Below are positions 18,873-28,503 of a DNA stretch of 64,000 nt, piece by piece. The notes beneath the pieces were generated by a model. It did no database searches. It was not told the DNA's origin and was given only the letters and a program-made list of their open reading frames with translations. Within the stretch, counting starts at the first letter, position 1; every line of letters begins with the position of its first letter. The stretch is from assembly GCF_017347095.1 (NCBI RefSeq), contig NZ_JADPRZ010000008.1, forward strand, positions 1 to 64,000, in the 5' to 3' direction. A program made the translations under genes and the position numbers. The stretch is from Sporosarcina sp. E16_8 (lineage in GTDB: Bacteria > Bacillota > Bacilli > Bacillales_A > Planococcaceae).

Positions 18873-19598
18873 ATGAAAATCGTCGTATGGAATGAAAATC
18901 GTCATGAACAAAAAAATCCAGTTGTCTCGGATATTTATCCAAAAGGAATCCACGGGGCAATTGCAAATTTTTTGAAACAGGACTCTAACCATGTAAAAAC
19001 AGCAACGCTTGACGAGCTAGAACATGGTTTAACGCAAGAGGTTTTGAATGATACTAATGTACTTGTTTGGTGGGGGCATGTTGCGCATGATGAAGTACAA
19101 GATGAGATAGTGGAAAGAGTTAAGAAGCGTGTATTGGAAGGCATGGGCTTGATTGTTTTGCACTCAGCTCATTTTTCTAAGATATTCAAGACATTGATGG
19201 GGACGACTTGTGATCTTAAATGGCGTGAAGCAGATGAGAAAGAACGATTATGGGTTGTTGATCCGAGCCATCCAATTACAGAAGGTATCGGGGAATATAT
19301 CGAACTTGAAAAGGAAGAGATGTATGGGGAGCACTTTGATATCCCAGCACCTGATGAGTTAGTATTTGTCAGTTGGTTTGAAGGTGGAGAAATATTTAGA
19401 AGTGGGGCCACATTTAAGCGCGGCAAAGGAAAGATATTCTATTTCCGTCCAGGGCATGAAACATACCCTACATACTACAATAAAGATGTACAACAGGTTA
19501 TTCGTAACGCAGTGAAATGGGCCGCGAATTCGAATACACCGACACCAATCTATGGTAATGCTAAGCCATTGGAGAAAATTGCGAATCATAACGAGTGA
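18873..19598 (+). CDS. ThuA-like protein (class I amidotransferase fold)
   Basis: A 241-residue ThuA-domain protein. ThuA occurs next to Gfo/Idh dehydrogenases in rhizobial trehalose and polyol use, where its partner ThuB makes 3-keto-trehalose. Recognisable are the start [37 protein letters not shown] and [26 protein letters not shown] site precedes the ATG. It heads a three-gene run with a dehydrogenase and a TIM-barrel protein, downstream of a repressor-1 operator. Action on a 3-keto sugar is inferred from the partners; the catalytic role of ThuA itself is not something I can read from the sequence. Confidence 0.85.
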   Translation: MKIVVWNENRHEQKNPVVSDIYPKGIHGAIANFLKQDSNHVKTATLDELEHGLTQEVLNDTNVLVWWGHVAHDEVQDEIVERVKKRVLEGMGLIVLHSAHFSKIFKTLMGTTCDLKWREADEKERLWVVDPSHPITEGIGEYIELEKEEMYGEHFDIPAPDELVFVSWFEGGEIFRSGATFKRGKGKIFYFRPGHETYPTYYNKDVQQVIRNAVKWAANSNTPTPIYGNAKPLEKIANHNE

Positions 19599-19620
19599 AA
19601 ACAACTGGAGGGGTGAGTTA

Positions 19621-20646
19621 ATGTTGAAATTACGAGTTGCGGTTATTGGATGTGGTAGCATTGCTAAATATAGACATTTAGGAGAATTTAATAACCATTC
19701 AGGAGTAGAAATTATCGCTGTCTGTGACATTATAGAAGAAAGAGCACAAGATATTGCGCAACAATATGGAGCAAAAGCGTATACGAGCTATGAAGAGTTA
19801 TTAGAAGTGGAAAAACCTGATGCTGTGAGTGTTTGTTTACCAAACTATTTACACGCACCCGTTTCAATTGCTGCTTTACAAGCTGGTTGTCATGTTCTAT
19901 GTGAAAAGCCTATGGCAACATCGAGAGCAGAAGCAGTGGAAATGATTAAGGCTGCAAAAAATAATAATAAAAAATTAATGATTGCTCATAATCAACGTTT
20001 TGTACCATCGCACGCTAAGGCACGAGACTTAATTGCAAAAGGTGAAGTAGGTAAAATCTATAGTTTCAGAACTGCATTTGGACATGGCGGACCTGAAGGG
20101 TGGAGTATTGACGGAAAAGATAGTTGGTTCTTCAATAAAGATCAAGCTTTTATTGGAGCGATGGGGGATCTTGGCGTACATAAAGCTGATTTACTCCGCT
20201 ATCTACTTGGGGAAGAATTTGTAGAAGTTGCTGGTTTTATCGAAACAAGTGCAAAAGAGAATACAGATGTTGATGATAATGCTGTTTGTATTTTAAAGTC
20301 TGAAAGCGGTGTGATTGGAACGCTTGCAGCCAGTTGGGCTTATACGGCAAAAGAAGATAATTCCACAATTATCTACGGTGAACATGCTACATTACGTTTA
20401 GAAGATGATCCAAACTATTCGTTAATTGTGCAATATAAAAATGGAGAAGTCGTTAACTATGAATTGGGTGGAATTCAGTCTAATGCCGAAGGTGGTCAAA
20501 CAACGACGCATATTATCGATCATTTTGTTGACTCAATTGTGCAAGATACTGAACCACTTATTAATGGTGAGGAAGGCATGAAATCATTACAGGTAATCTT
20601 GGCAGCTTTGGAATCAATGGAAACAAAAAGAATCACCCAAATTTAA
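19621..20646 (+). CDS. Gfo/Idh/MocA sugar dehydrogenase A
   Basis: NAD(P)-dependent sugar or polyol oxidoreductase of 341 residues. The Rossmann motif is VIGCGSIAKYR at the N-terminus; the catalytic lysine is in CEKPMA (about 94-99), and the second catalytic pair is in MGDLGVHKADLLRYL, where Asp and His are spaced as in active family members. ATG 19621 follows GGAGGGGTGA; the frame is open 23 codons upstream but without a site. It is a close paralogue of the gene at 28504, with the same context. Oxidation of a glycoside, perhaps at C3, is a reasoned guess from ThuA and the TIM-barrel neighbour. Confidence 0.88.
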   Translation: MLKLRVAVIGCGSIAKYRHLGEFNNHSGVEIIAVCDIIEERAQDIAQQYGAKAYTSYEELLEVEKPDAVSVCLPNYLHAPVSIAALQAGCHVLCEKPMATSRAEAVEMIKAAKNNNKKLMIAHNQRFVPSHAKARDLIAKGEVGKIYSFRTAFGHGGPEGWSIDGKDSWFFNKDQAFIGAMGDLGVHKADLLRYLLGEEFVEVAGFIETSAKENTDVDDNAVCILKSESGVIGTLAASWAYTAKEDNSTIIYGEHATLRLEDDPNYSLIVQYKNGEVVNYELGGIQSNAEGGQTTTHIIDHFVDSIVQDTEPLINGEEGMKSLQVILAALESMETKRITQI

Positions 20647-20668
20647 CTAACCATTGGAGGTACGATTT

Positions 20669-21637
20669 ATGAAACTAGGCGTATTTGCTGTTTTATTTTC
20701 ACAAAAGCCATTTGAGGAAATGCTGGATTATGTAAAAGATGCAGGTTTGCAGGCGATAGAAATTGGAACAGGTGGAAATCCAGGGGACGCCCATTGTAAT
20801 GTAGATGAGCTACTTGCAAGTGAGGATAAGCGGAAGATATATCTGGATAAAATCCAATCTCGTGGATTAACGATTAGTGCATTCAGCTGTCATGACAATC
20901 CAGTTTCACCAAATAAACAAGTTGCTCAAAAAGCGCATGATACATTCGTAAAAACTGTTAAACTAGCACAGTTATTAAATGTACCTGTTGTCAATACATT
21001 TTCAGGGACACCGGGATCTCACGAGGGATCAACACATTCAAACTGGCCGATATCTCCATGGCCAACAGAGTACTCGGATATTTATAACTGGCAATGGGAA
21101 CAGAAACTCATTCCTTACTGGAAAGAACAAGGGAAATTTGCTGAAGATCATGGTGTAAAAGTAGGGATTGAGCTTCATGGTGGTTTTTCAGTACATACAC
21201 CATATACTCTATTGAAATTAAGGGAAGCAACCTCACCAGCTATCGGGGCCAATTTAGATCCAAGTCATCTTTGGTGGCAAGGGATCGATCCGGTCGCAGC
21301 TATTAAAATTTTAGGGAAAGAAAATGCCATTCATCATTTCCATGCCAAGGATACATTTATTGACCAGGATAATGTGAACATGCATGGCTTAACAGATATG
21401 CAACCGTACGGGGATGTACAATCACGCGCATGGACATTTAGATCTGTCGGTTGTGGGCATAGTATCCAGGAATGGTCCGATATGATGAGTGCTTTACGCA
21501 CATATGGCTATGATTATGTTGTGAGTATTGAACATGAAGATCCGTTAATGTCTGTTGATGAAGGGTTTTCACGTGCGGTGACGAATCTGAAATCTGTAAT
21601 GATTAAAGATAAACCTGCAGATATGTGGTGGGTGTAA
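20669..21637 (+). CDS. xylose-isomerase-type TIM-barrel protein A
   Basis: A 322-residue sugar isomerase/epimerase- or lyase-like enzyme. Four candidate metal ligands appear in the right order for this fold: Glu in GIELHGG, Asp in ANLDPSHLWW, His in HFHAKDT and Glu in SIEHEDP. GGAGGTACG precedes ATG 20669. It differs from the protein at 30428-31396 at only about 21 positions, though the two genes have many silent differences. In recently described pathways related TIM barrels rearrange or split 3-keto glycosides; that role would fit the neighbouring dehydrogenase. A terminator follows. Confidence 0.87.
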   Translation: MKLGVFAVLFSQKPFEEMLDYVKDAGLQAIEIGTGGNPGDAHCNVDELLASEDKRKIYLDKIQSRGLTISAFSCHDNPVSPNKQVAQKAHDTFVKTVKLAQLLNVPVVNTFSGTPGSHEGSTHSNWPISPWPTEYSDIYNWQWEQKLIPYWKEQGKFAEDHGVKVGIELHGGFSVHTPYTLLKLREATSPAIGANLDPSHLWWQGIDPVAAIKILGKENAIHHFHAKDTFIDQDNVNMHGLTDMQPYGDVQSRAWTFRSVGCGHSIQEWSDMMSALRTYGYDYVVSIEHEDPLMSVDEGFSRAVTNLKSVMIKDKPADMWWV

Positions 21638-21640
21638 CAA

Positions 21641-21694
21641 ACAAAAAAAGTTGCGTTGTATGAGGTTGATATTCATGCAGCGCAACTTTTTTAT
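21641..21694 (+). terminator. terminator of the ThuA operon
   Basis: AAAAGTTGCG / CGCAACTTTT stem with a long loop and a T run. The paralogous TIM-barrel gene at 31396 is followed by a terminator with the same CGCAACTTTTTT end. Confidence 0.8.
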
Positions 21695-21786
21695 CGGCTA
21701 AATTAATGCCTGTATTCATATAGTAGACCCATTCGATTGATCAACAACAAATTGTAGATAATCTAAAAAGGAAAAGAGTGTTATGA

Positions 21787-22827
21787 ATGAGTGTATTAAG
21801 AGTTGGAATTATCGGTGCTGGGGGAATTGCTAGTGATGTACATATCCCCAGTTATTTGAACAGCGCGTTTAAGGTGGAAATAGTCTCAATTGCTGATGTA
21901 ATAGTGGAACGTGCACAACAAGTTGCAGAAACATATACGATTCCTCATGTCTTTTCTTCTTATAAAGAAATGCTTGAGCACGTAGAATTAGATGCGGTAA
22001 GTGTTTGCGTACCTAATAAATTTCATGCGGAAGCTTCGATTGCGGCGCTCAAGGCAGGTTGTCATGTGTTGTGCGAAAAACCACCGGCAATGACTGTGGA
22101 AGAAGCAGAATTGATGGCGAAAACAGCTACCGAGTGTGGAAAAAAATTAACTTATGGCTTTCATTATCGCTACCTACCTGAAGTAGAAATTGCAAAATCG
22201 TTTATTGAAGCGGGAGAATTGGGTGATATATACGCTGCTCGTGTTCACGCTATTCGTAGAAGGGGTATTCCCGGTTGGGGGGTATTTACAAATAAAGAAT
22301 TACAAGGCGGAGGTCCGTTAATAGATATTGGCGTTCATATGCTAGATATTGCCCTCTATCTCATGGGCTATCCAGAGCCTGATGTTGTGTTGGGGAAAAC
22401 GCATCAACAAATTGGCCATAAAAAAGGAGTAGGGCTATTTGGTGATTGGGATCATGAAAACTATACCGTAGAAGATATGGCTGTTGGTATGGTGACATTT
22501 AAAAATGGAGCCACCTTAACATTGGAAGCTGCTTTTGCTGCAAATGTAGAAAAAGATGAGACAATGCAGGTTTCCTTGATGGGGAATAAAGGGGGAGCTG
22601 ATATTTTTCCTTTGAAAATTTATCAAGAGAAATATAACACATTAATTGATAGTACTCCTGCATATGTACCAGAAGTAAATGGGCATCAGCTTGAAATAAA
22701 TCAATTTGTAGAATGCTGCTTAGAAGGTAAGACTCCATTAAGTACGCCTGAACAAGGGCTCATCATTCAAAAAATCGTGAATGCTATTTATGAATCTGCG
22801 GAAACTGGGAAGGCGATAGAGTTTTAA
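21787..22827 (+). CDS. Gfo/Idh/MocA dehydrogenase B
   Basis: A 346-residue oxidoreductase with the dinucleotide-binding motif GIIGAGGIASDVH, catalytic lysine in CEKPPAMT (near 98), and LIDIGVHMLDIALYLMG supplying Asp and His. It is only distantly similar to dehydrogenases A and C. It lies alone between two terminators, after the ThuA operon, so it has its own promoter or depends on read-through. A second dehydrogenase acting at another carbon, or reducing the keto group again after epimerisation, would fit the known Ycj-type schemes; this is an inference. Confidence 0.85.
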   Translation: MSVLRVGIIGAGGIASDVHIPSYLNSAFKVEIVSIADVIVERAQQVAETYTIPHVFSSYKEMLEHVELDAVSVCVPNKFHAEASIAALKAGCHVLCEKPPAMTVEEAELMAKTATECGKKLTYGFHYRYLPEVEIAKSFIEAGELGDIYAARVHAIRRRGIPGWGVFTNKELQGGGPLIDIGVHMLDIALYLMGYPEPDVVLGKTHQQIGHKKGVGLFGDWDHENYTVEDMAVGMVTFKNGATLTLEAAFAANVEKDETMQVSLMGNKGGADIFPLKIYQEKYNTLIDSTPAYVPEVNGHQLEINQFVECCLEGKTPLSTPEQGLIIQKIVNAIYESAETGKAIEF

Positions 22828-22927
22828 AAAACTAGTTTAGGAATAATTTACTATGTCGGGCCTAACACGTTTCCTAAAATTTCAAATTGATATACAGATT
22901 GTTTAGACCTGGAAAATTAAATTTGGC

Positions 22928-22974
22928 GCGCTAGGTAATTTGCTAACTACAGCATTTACCTAGCGCAATTTTTG
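22928..22974 (+). terminator. terminator after dehydrogenase B
   Basis: GCGCTAGGTAA (22928-22938) pairs with TTACCTAGCGC (22956-22966), followed by AATTTTTG. The remaining bases to 23109 hold only a weak 26-codon frame at about 23000 with an AAAGGGGAAG site. Confidence 0.85.
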
Positions 22975-23109
22975 TAGGGGATTAAAGTAAAGGGGAAGAA
23001 TGAATAGCGATATCGATGTAGTTCAACTATCAAATTATTTAGAAATACATACTTCTAAAGCAATATCAGTGTTCATTTAACGGAATAAACTCAAAAGTAA
23101 ATTATTGTG

Positions 23110-23159
23110 TTGACTGAAACGGATAATGATAGTAATATTCAGTATGTAATCGATTACAT
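23110..23159 (+). promoter_or_regulatory. promoter and palindromic operator of LacI repressor 2
   Basis: TTGACT (23110-23115), exactly 17 bases, and TAATAT (23133-23138) form a good promoter. The perfect 16-base palindrome ATGTAATCGATTACAT at 23144-23159 covers the expected transcription start. An identical copy is at 24450-24465, which points to the repressor encoded between them. The palindrome also fits the cre consensus. Confidence 0.75.
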
Positions 23160-23190
23160 TAAAAATAGATTTCGAAAGTAGGCTGTTAAA

Positions 23191-24174
23191 ATGGCTACCA
23201 TTCAAGATGTCGCTCGAAATGCAGGGGTTTCAGTCGCGACAGTTTCAAGGGTGTTGAACAATCAGAATGTCGTAGCGAAGGAAACGGCAATTAAAGTAGA
23301 AAAAGCAATTAATGAACTAAATTATGAACCAAGTGTGCTAGGGCGTAACTTGAGGACGTCAGAAAGTAGGCTAATTCTTGTGCTGATTCCTAGTATTGCA
23401 AATCCATTCTACACTGAAATAATAAAAGGTATTGAAGATACTGCTATTGAACAAGATTATAACATCCTTCTTTGTGAAACAGGTTCCAATCCAAAAAGAG
23501 AAGCGATTTATATTAATTTAGTAAGGAATCGCCTAGCGGATGGAGTTATTTCCATGGATCCAGCTGTAGATAAGGTGAGGTTGACTGAGCTGGCTAAAAA
23601 GTATCCAGTTGTGCAGTGTAGTGAATATGACAAAGTTGGAACTATATCCTATGTAACTATTGATAGTGAATTAGCTGCATACCAAGCAGTAAGATACTTA
23701 ATTCAGATAGGTCATAAGAAAATTGGACTTATCAATTCAGATAATAAATATTTATATGCTCGTGATCGTTATGAAGGTTATATAAAAGCTCTAAATGAAT
23801 TTGATTTGCCAATTAACACTGATTGGATCTACAATGTTGAAAGTGTAAGATTTCAAGATGGCCAGCAAGCAATGAGGGGCCTATTAAATCAGCCCGATAG
23901 GCCAACTGCAATATTCGCTGATTCGGACGTATTAGCTATCGGTGCTTTAAAAGAAATTAATTCTAATGGATTGAATGTACCAAAAGATATTGCATTAGTC
24001 GGGTTTGATAATATTGATTTTTCAAATATGACTTATCCAACTTTAACTACTATTTCACAACCAATGTATAAAATGGGTAGTGCATCAGCGAATATGATTA
24101 TTCATAAAATTAAAGGAAAAAAAGTGGGGAATATTATTTTAGACCATGAACTTATTATTCGTGAGTCTACTTAA
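23191..24174 (+). CDS. LacI-family repressor 2
   Basis: A 327-residue regulator with the HTH TIQDVARNAGVSVATVSRVL and a canonical hinge (VLGRNLRT), then an effector-binding domain starting LILVLIPSIANPFYTEII. The operators are very probably the two identical ATGTAATCGATTACAT palindromes, one over its own promoter and one before the TIM-barrel/importer-2 operon. It is not a close copy of repressor 1, and the two operator types differ, so the duplicated halves of the island seem to answer to separate signals. Confidence 0.9.
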   Translation: MATIQDVARNAGVSVATVSRVLNNQNVVAKETAIKVEKAINELNYEPSVLGRNLRTSESRLILVLIPSIANPFYTEIIKGIEDTAIEQDYNILLCETGSNPKREAIYINLVRNRLADGVISMDPAVDKVRLTELAKKYPVVQCSEYDKVGTISYVTIDSELAAYQAVRYLIQIGHKKIGLINSDNKYLYARDRYEGYIKALNEFDLPINTDWIYNVESVRFQDGQQAMRGLLNQPDRPTAIFADSDVLAIGALKEINSNGLNVPKDIALVGFDNIDFSNMTYPTLTTISQPMYKMGSASANMIIHKIKGKKVGNIILDHELIIREST

Positions 24175-24552
24175 ATTTACGTTTAAAATAGATTGACAAT
24201 TCAACTAAATGTGTTTAGAATTTATTTTATACTTAAATTGGAATATGAAGCACTAATAAAGTCCACCATACCCTATTAGTATCTAAATGAATGAATTAGA
24301 TGACAAGATGAATATGTTATGGCTGTGTTGTTTATCTGTTATAAGAAATAATTTACCTATAAACACAATGACGATAGGGGGACAAGATTATGAAATTAGA
24401 TGTAAGTTAAGGTACCATACAATAATTCGGTTCTAATTTTAAAACACTAATGTAATCGATTACATTTCAGAAGTGAGAAGAATGTAAGCTTGGAAATCAA
24501 CGAATGAATTTTACATGGTAGCACCGAAATCTTAAAAAAGGGGAACTGACAA
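24175..24552 (+). promoter_or_regulatory. leader of the importer-2 operon with LacI-2 operator
   Basis: This 378-base gap holds the second copy of ATGTAATCGATTACAT at 24450-24465. A six-codon frame at about 24390 with a GGGGGAC site may be a leader peptide or a remnant. I see no terminator and no other gene. Confidence 0.6.
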
Positions 24553-25317
24553 ATGCAAAGTATACCAATTGCTCTTCAAATGTTTTCATTACGTAATGAA
24601 AGTGAAAAAGACTTTATCGGAACATTGAAAAAGGTTGCTGATATGGGGTACGACGGAATAGAGTTTGCTGGCTATGGGGGATTAGCCGCGGAAGAATTAA
24701 AAAAAGTATTGGATAATCTGGGTTTGAAAGCAGCTTCTAGCCATGTTTCACTTACCACACTAGAGACAGAGTTGGAGGAGATAATTAACTATCAGCATAT
24801 TATAGGTAGTAAAAACATTGTTTGTCCATATCTTCCACCGGAAAGACGGGAAAAAGAAGACTACTATAATCTAATTCCATTCCTAAACAAAGTGGGGGAA
24901 CGGTGTTTTGATGAAGGTATTACTTTCTCATACCATAATCATGATTTTGAATTAATTGAATTAGATAATGGGAAAAGACCACTTGAATTATTAATGGAAG
25001 AAACAAACCCTAAATGGGTTCAAACAGAATTGGATATTTATTGGCTAACTAAAGCTGGTGAGAATCCGGTCGAGTGGATAGAACGCTATCAAAATAGGAC
25101 TCCATTAATTCATTTAAAAGACATGACGACTGACGGTGAACAGTTTTTTGCCGAATTAGGCACCGGTGGAGTAGATATTGATGGGGTTTTAAAGCAAGCA
25201 AGCAATTCGAATGTGGAATGGTGGGTTATTGAACAAGATCAAAGTAGACGTACCCCACTTGAAAGCGCAAAAATTAGCATCGATCATTTAAAAACAAAAT
25301 TTGCGACTATTTCTTAA
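24553..25317 (+). CDS. sugar isomerase/epimerase-type TIM barrel B
   Basis: A 254-residue xylose-isomerase-like TIM barrel, shorter than proteins A and C and of a separate branch. It opens PIALQMFSLRNE and has the blocks GYDGIEFAGYGG, FSYHNHDFEL, TELDIYWLTKAG and PLIHLKDM, with E, H, D and H/E metal-ligand candidates. The same short type includes E. coli YcjR, a 4-epimerase of 3-keto glucosides, which makes a 3-keto sugar epimerase the best guess. It is the first gene of the importer-2 operon, 30 bases before the binding-protein gene, under a LacI-2 operator. Confidence 0.83.
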   Translation: MQSIPIALQMFSLRNESEKDFIGTLKKVADMGYDGIEFAGYGGLAAEELKKVLDNLGLKAASSHVSLTTLETELEEIINYQHIIGSKNIVCPYLPPERREKEDYYNLIPFLNKVGERCFDEGITFSYHNHDFELIELDNGKRPLELLMEETNPKWVQTELDIYWLTKAGENPVEWIERYQNRTPLIHLKDMTTDGEQFFAELGTGGVDIDGVLKQASNSNVEWWVIEQDQSRRTPLESAKISIDHLKTKFATIS

Positions 25318-25347
25318 ATACTAAACTTAACTAATAGGGGGATTAGA

Positions 25348-26625
25348 ATGAAAAGATTATTATTCATGTTAATAGCTTGTTCAATGTTGTTTTTAGTTGC
25401 ATGCGGAGGTAAAGATTCGTCTGAAGCAAAGGGGACTGCTTCTGACGAAAAGGTAATTGAGTTTTGGCATATTGAACCTGGTGAAAGAGGAAAAATATTC
25501 GAAGAAGTGGCACAGCAATTTGAGAAAGATAATCCGGGAGTTAAAGTAAAGTTAACCCGTATTCCTAATGATACATTTAAACAAAAGCTATCGGTAGCAA
25601 TGGCCGGTGGAGAGGTACCCGACATATTCCAAAGTTGGGGTGGCGGATGGTTAAAAAACTTTGCCGATGAAGGTAATGTGCTAGATATTACGGATGATAT
25701 AGATGAAGGCCATTTTAATCAGCTTGCTTTAGCTAATTCTACTTATGGTGATAAGGTATATGGGATGCCATTAGGTTTATCGATTGATGTCGTGTTTTAT
25801 AATAAAGAAATATTCGATAAATACGGATTAAAGGCACCAAAGACATTTGATGAATGGCTTAAAGTTATTGATGTTTTGAATGAAAATAAAGTTATTCCGA
25901 TAGCCCTAACAAACCAAACTAAATGGCCGGGAGCATATTATTTAATGAACTTTGCAGCTCGCATTGGCGGTCCTGATTTGTTTAACAGTGCGTTTAAACG
26001 TGAAGGTAAAGGATTTGATGATCCTGCATATGTCCAAGCGGGAGAATACATTCAAGAATTAGTGAAAAGAAATGCATTTAACCCAGGCTTTAACGGTGTT
26101 CCATATGATGAGGGACAAGGTCGGCAATTATTTTATTCAGGACAAGCGGCAATGATGGATATGACAATATCAATGCTAAATAATATTAGGGATGAAGCTC
26201 CGGAATTTGAAGAAAAGCTAGACTTTTTCCTTTTCCCTACAGTACCTGGAGGAAAAGGTGACCAAACACAAGTTGGTGGATCGGCATCCCCAGTTTTTTC
26301 AGTTTCGCAGGATAGTGAAGTTGCTGACTTATCGATAGCGTTAATCAAAGCACTTACAAGTGAAAAAATAGGACATGAATTTGTAAAACGTACTGGCGGT
26401 TTGAGTGCCGTTGCAGGAATAGAACCAGAAGATGAGTTAGTCAAACGGTTTTTTGAAATCACGGAAAGTGCTTCACACATCCAAATGCCTTATGACCAAA
26501 CATTACCGCCTGAATTAGGAGAAATTCATAAGGATACTACTCAAGCAATCTTTGGTTTGGATATGACACCAGAAGAGGCTGCAGAACAAATGGAGAAAAA
26601 AGCAGTGGAATTGTTAGACAAATAA
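25348..26625 (+). CDS. sugar-binding lipoprotein of ABC importer 2
   Basis: Family 1 solute-binding lipoprotein, 425 residues. Signal peptide with lipobox LVAC, lipidated at C19. The mature protein has EFWHIEPGERGKIFEEVAQQ, VPDIFQSWGGGWLKNFAD and YNKEIFDKYGLKAPKTFDEW, common to oligosaccharide-binding proteins. A GGGGGATT site lies before the ATG. It is not closely similar to the binding protein of importer 1, so the substrates may differ. Permease genes follow after a hairpin. Confidence 0.9.
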   Translation: MKRLLFMLIACSMLFLVACGGKDSSEAKGTASDEKVIEFWHIEPGERGKIFEEVAQQFEKDNPGVKVKLTRIPNDTFKQKLSVAMAGGEVPDIFQSWGGGWLKNFADEGNVLDITDDIDEGHFNQLALANSTYGDKVYGMPLGLSIDVVFYNKEIFDKYGLKAPKTFDEWLKVIDVLNENKVIPIALTNQTKWPGAYYLMNFAARIGGPDLFNSAFKREGKGFDDPAYVQAGEYIQELVKRNAFNPGFNGVPYDEGQGRQLFYSGQAAMMDMTISMLNNIRDEAPEFEEKLDFFLFPTVPGGKGDQTQVGGSASPVFSVSQDSEVADLSIALIKALTSEKIGHEFVKRTGGLSAVAGIEPEDELVKRFFEITESASHIQMPYDQTLPPELGEIHKDTTQAIFGLDMTPEEAAEQMEKKAVELLDK

Positions 26626-26633
26626 TAGAAGGG

Positions 26634-26655
26634 GGGGAGAGTCCATCATCTCCCC
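26634..26655 (+). other. intercistronic hairpin after binding-protein gene 2
   Basis: GGGGAGA pairs with TCTCCCC around an eight-base loop, nine bases past the stop codon and without a T run. It occupies the same place as the hairpins of the other two importers. Confidence 0.55.
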
Positions 26656-26689
26656 ATCTTCAATCAATAAATAAAGGGGGAGGAAAATC

Positions 26690-27631
26690 GTGGAGACAGA
26701 ACTTAGTCCTACAAATTCAAAGGTAGTAAAACCGAAACGTAGACCAACGAATAAGAAGGTTAAAAAAGCAATGACGATTAGCCTTTTTATTGCACCAGCA
26801 TTATTCATTTACTCTTTGTATGTTATTTATCCGATTTTAACTACATTAAACTATAGTTTTTTTGAATGGAATGGCATAAGCGATAAAGTTTTTATTGGTT
26901 TGGATAACTACGTTAAAATGCTTAACGATGATGTTTTTTGGATTTCTTTAAAAAATAATGCTTGGGTAGTACTGGCTTCGGTTTTCATTCAGATCCCATT
27001 AGGATTAGTCATGGCGCTATTGCTTTTCGCCCCTATTAGAGGGATTCGTTTCTTTAATGGTATTTACTTCATCCCCTTTCTTATGTCCACAGTCGCGGTC
27101 GGTATGTTATGGAGATTAATGTTCGATCCAATTAATGGAACAATTAATCAGTTGATAAACTTATTAGGACTTGAAAATGTCGCTTGGCTAAGCGAAAAGA
27201 ACACCGCCATATTTTCAGTGTTAATGGTTATCGTATGGCAGTTTTCACCATTCTATATGATTCTTTTTAAAGCAGGAATAGTTGGAATATCGGAGGAGAT
27301 GTATGAAGCTGCAGACATTGACGGGGCAAATTACCTACAAAAATTCGCGAAAATAACGTTGCCATTATTATCACCTACAATCGTAACATCGTCTATTTTA
27401 GCGATCGTAGGTTCCTTAAAATCATTTGATCTATTCTATATTATGACGGGTGGAGGACCGAACCATGGTACAGAGATACTTGGCACTTACATGTATAAAC
27501 AAGCTTTTATAAATTATAACATGGGGTATGGAAGTGCTATTGCTTTTGTTATGTTTGTGCTTGCTTTAGTTGTAGTAATAATCATTCAGTATCTTGATTA
27601 TTATCGTAAAAAGAAAGGTGATTTACTATGA
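26690..27631 (+). CDS. ABC importer 2 permease, MalF/UgpA-like
   Basis: A 313-residue CUT1 permease with a lysine-rich cytoplasmic N-terminus and six helices. SFFEWNGISDKVFIGLDNY is the typical segment after helix 1, and the EAA loop is YEAADIDGANYLQKFAKITLP. The start is GTG 26690 with a GGGGGAGG site. It overlaps the next gene by four bases. Confidence 0.9.
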   Translation: METELSPTNSKVVKPKRRPTNKKVKKAMTISLFIAPALFIYSLYVIYPILTTLNYSFFEWNGISDKVFIGLDNYVKMLNDDVFWISLKNNAWVVLASVFIQIPLGLVMALLLFAPIRGIRFFNGIYFIPFLMSTVAVGMLWRLMFDPINGTINQLINLLGLENVAWLSEKNTAIFSVLMVIVWQFSPFYMILFKAGIVGISEEMYEAADIDGANYLQKFAKITLPLLSPTIVTSSILAIVGSLKSFDLFYIMTGGGPNHGTEILGTYMYKQAFINYNMGYGSAIAFVMFVLALVVVIIIQYLDYYRKKKGDLL

Positions 27632-28449
27632 TTGCTAAACTGAAGCAAGGTTTACTATACCTATTTGCCTTAATTTTGTTGCTTTTTACAGCTTATCCGT
27701 TCGTATATATGATTTCAACGGCATTAAAGAGCCAACAGGAGTTTTACGAGTCCCCATTTGCTTTGTTTTCATCATTCAATTTTGAAAATGTCCAAACAGT
27801 CTTTGAAATGGGATTAACTCAATACTTTACAAATAGCGTATTTATAACTGTTACATCTGTTTTGGCCGTTATGTTATTTGCGTCAATGGCGAGTTATCCT
27901 TTAAGTAGAATGAAATTTAAATTGAGCGGTCTAGTATATATACTTTTTATCGCTGGAATGATGCTTCCAATCCATGCGACATTGATACCGATTTTTAAAC
28001 TTACACAAAGTATGGGATTATATAATAATTTATGGGCATTATTGGGACCGTATATAGCATTTAGTTTACCAATATCAGTTTTCATCTTGACACAATTTAT
28101 GCGGGATATTCCAAAGTCACTAGAAGAGGCTGCAGAGTTAGATGGAGCGTCGCACTTCAGTATATTTTGGAGAGTAATATTGCCAATGGTTTCGCCAGCC
28201 TTAATGACAGTACTAATTTATAATTTTATCCATTTATGGAATGAGTTTGTATTTGCTCTTGTGTTAATTTCTACGCCTGAAAAGATGACACTTCCACTTG
28301 GATTACAAAATTTCAAAGGAGAGTTTTCTGTTAATATCCCTGGACTAATGACTGCGTTGGCATTGGCTAGTATTCCGGTGCTTCTGGTTTACTTGTTTTC
28401 GCAAGAGAAAGTTACTACAGGATTAGCTGGTGGGGCAGTAAAGGAATAA
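27628..28449 (+). CDS. ABC importer 2 permease, MalG/UgpE-like
   Basis: A 273-residue permease with six helices; EAA loop LEEAAELDGASHFSIFWRVI and the usual GLAGGAVKE-like C-terminus. The ATGA overlap with the preceding gene implies coupled translation. As with importer 1, no ATPase gene is attached; the MsmX-like protein at 58956-60053 is the candidate. Confidence 0.9.
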   Translation: MIAKLKQGLLYLFALILLLFTAYPFVYMISTALKSQQEFYESPFALFSSFNFENVQTVFEMGLTQYFTNSVFITVTSVLAVMLFASMASYPLSRMKFKLSGLVYILFIAGMMLPIHATLIPIFKLTQSMGLYNNLWALLGPYIAFSLPISVFILTQFMRDIPKSLEEAAELDGASHFSIFWRVILPMVSPALMTVLIYNFIHLWNEFVFALVLISTPEKMTLPLGLQNFKGEFSVNIPGLMTALALASIPVLLVYLFSQEKVTTGLAGGAVKE

Positions 28450-28503
28450 TGGCTGTTTATTTATTTTGAGAAAATATATTATTATATGGGGGGATTGAAA
28501 TTT

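Noticed and set aside
23144-23159. CcpA cre site as the only reading of ATGTAATCGATTACAT
   Set aside because: It does fit the cre consensus, but two identical perfect palindromes on both sides of one lacI gene point first to that repressor. CcpA may still bind.
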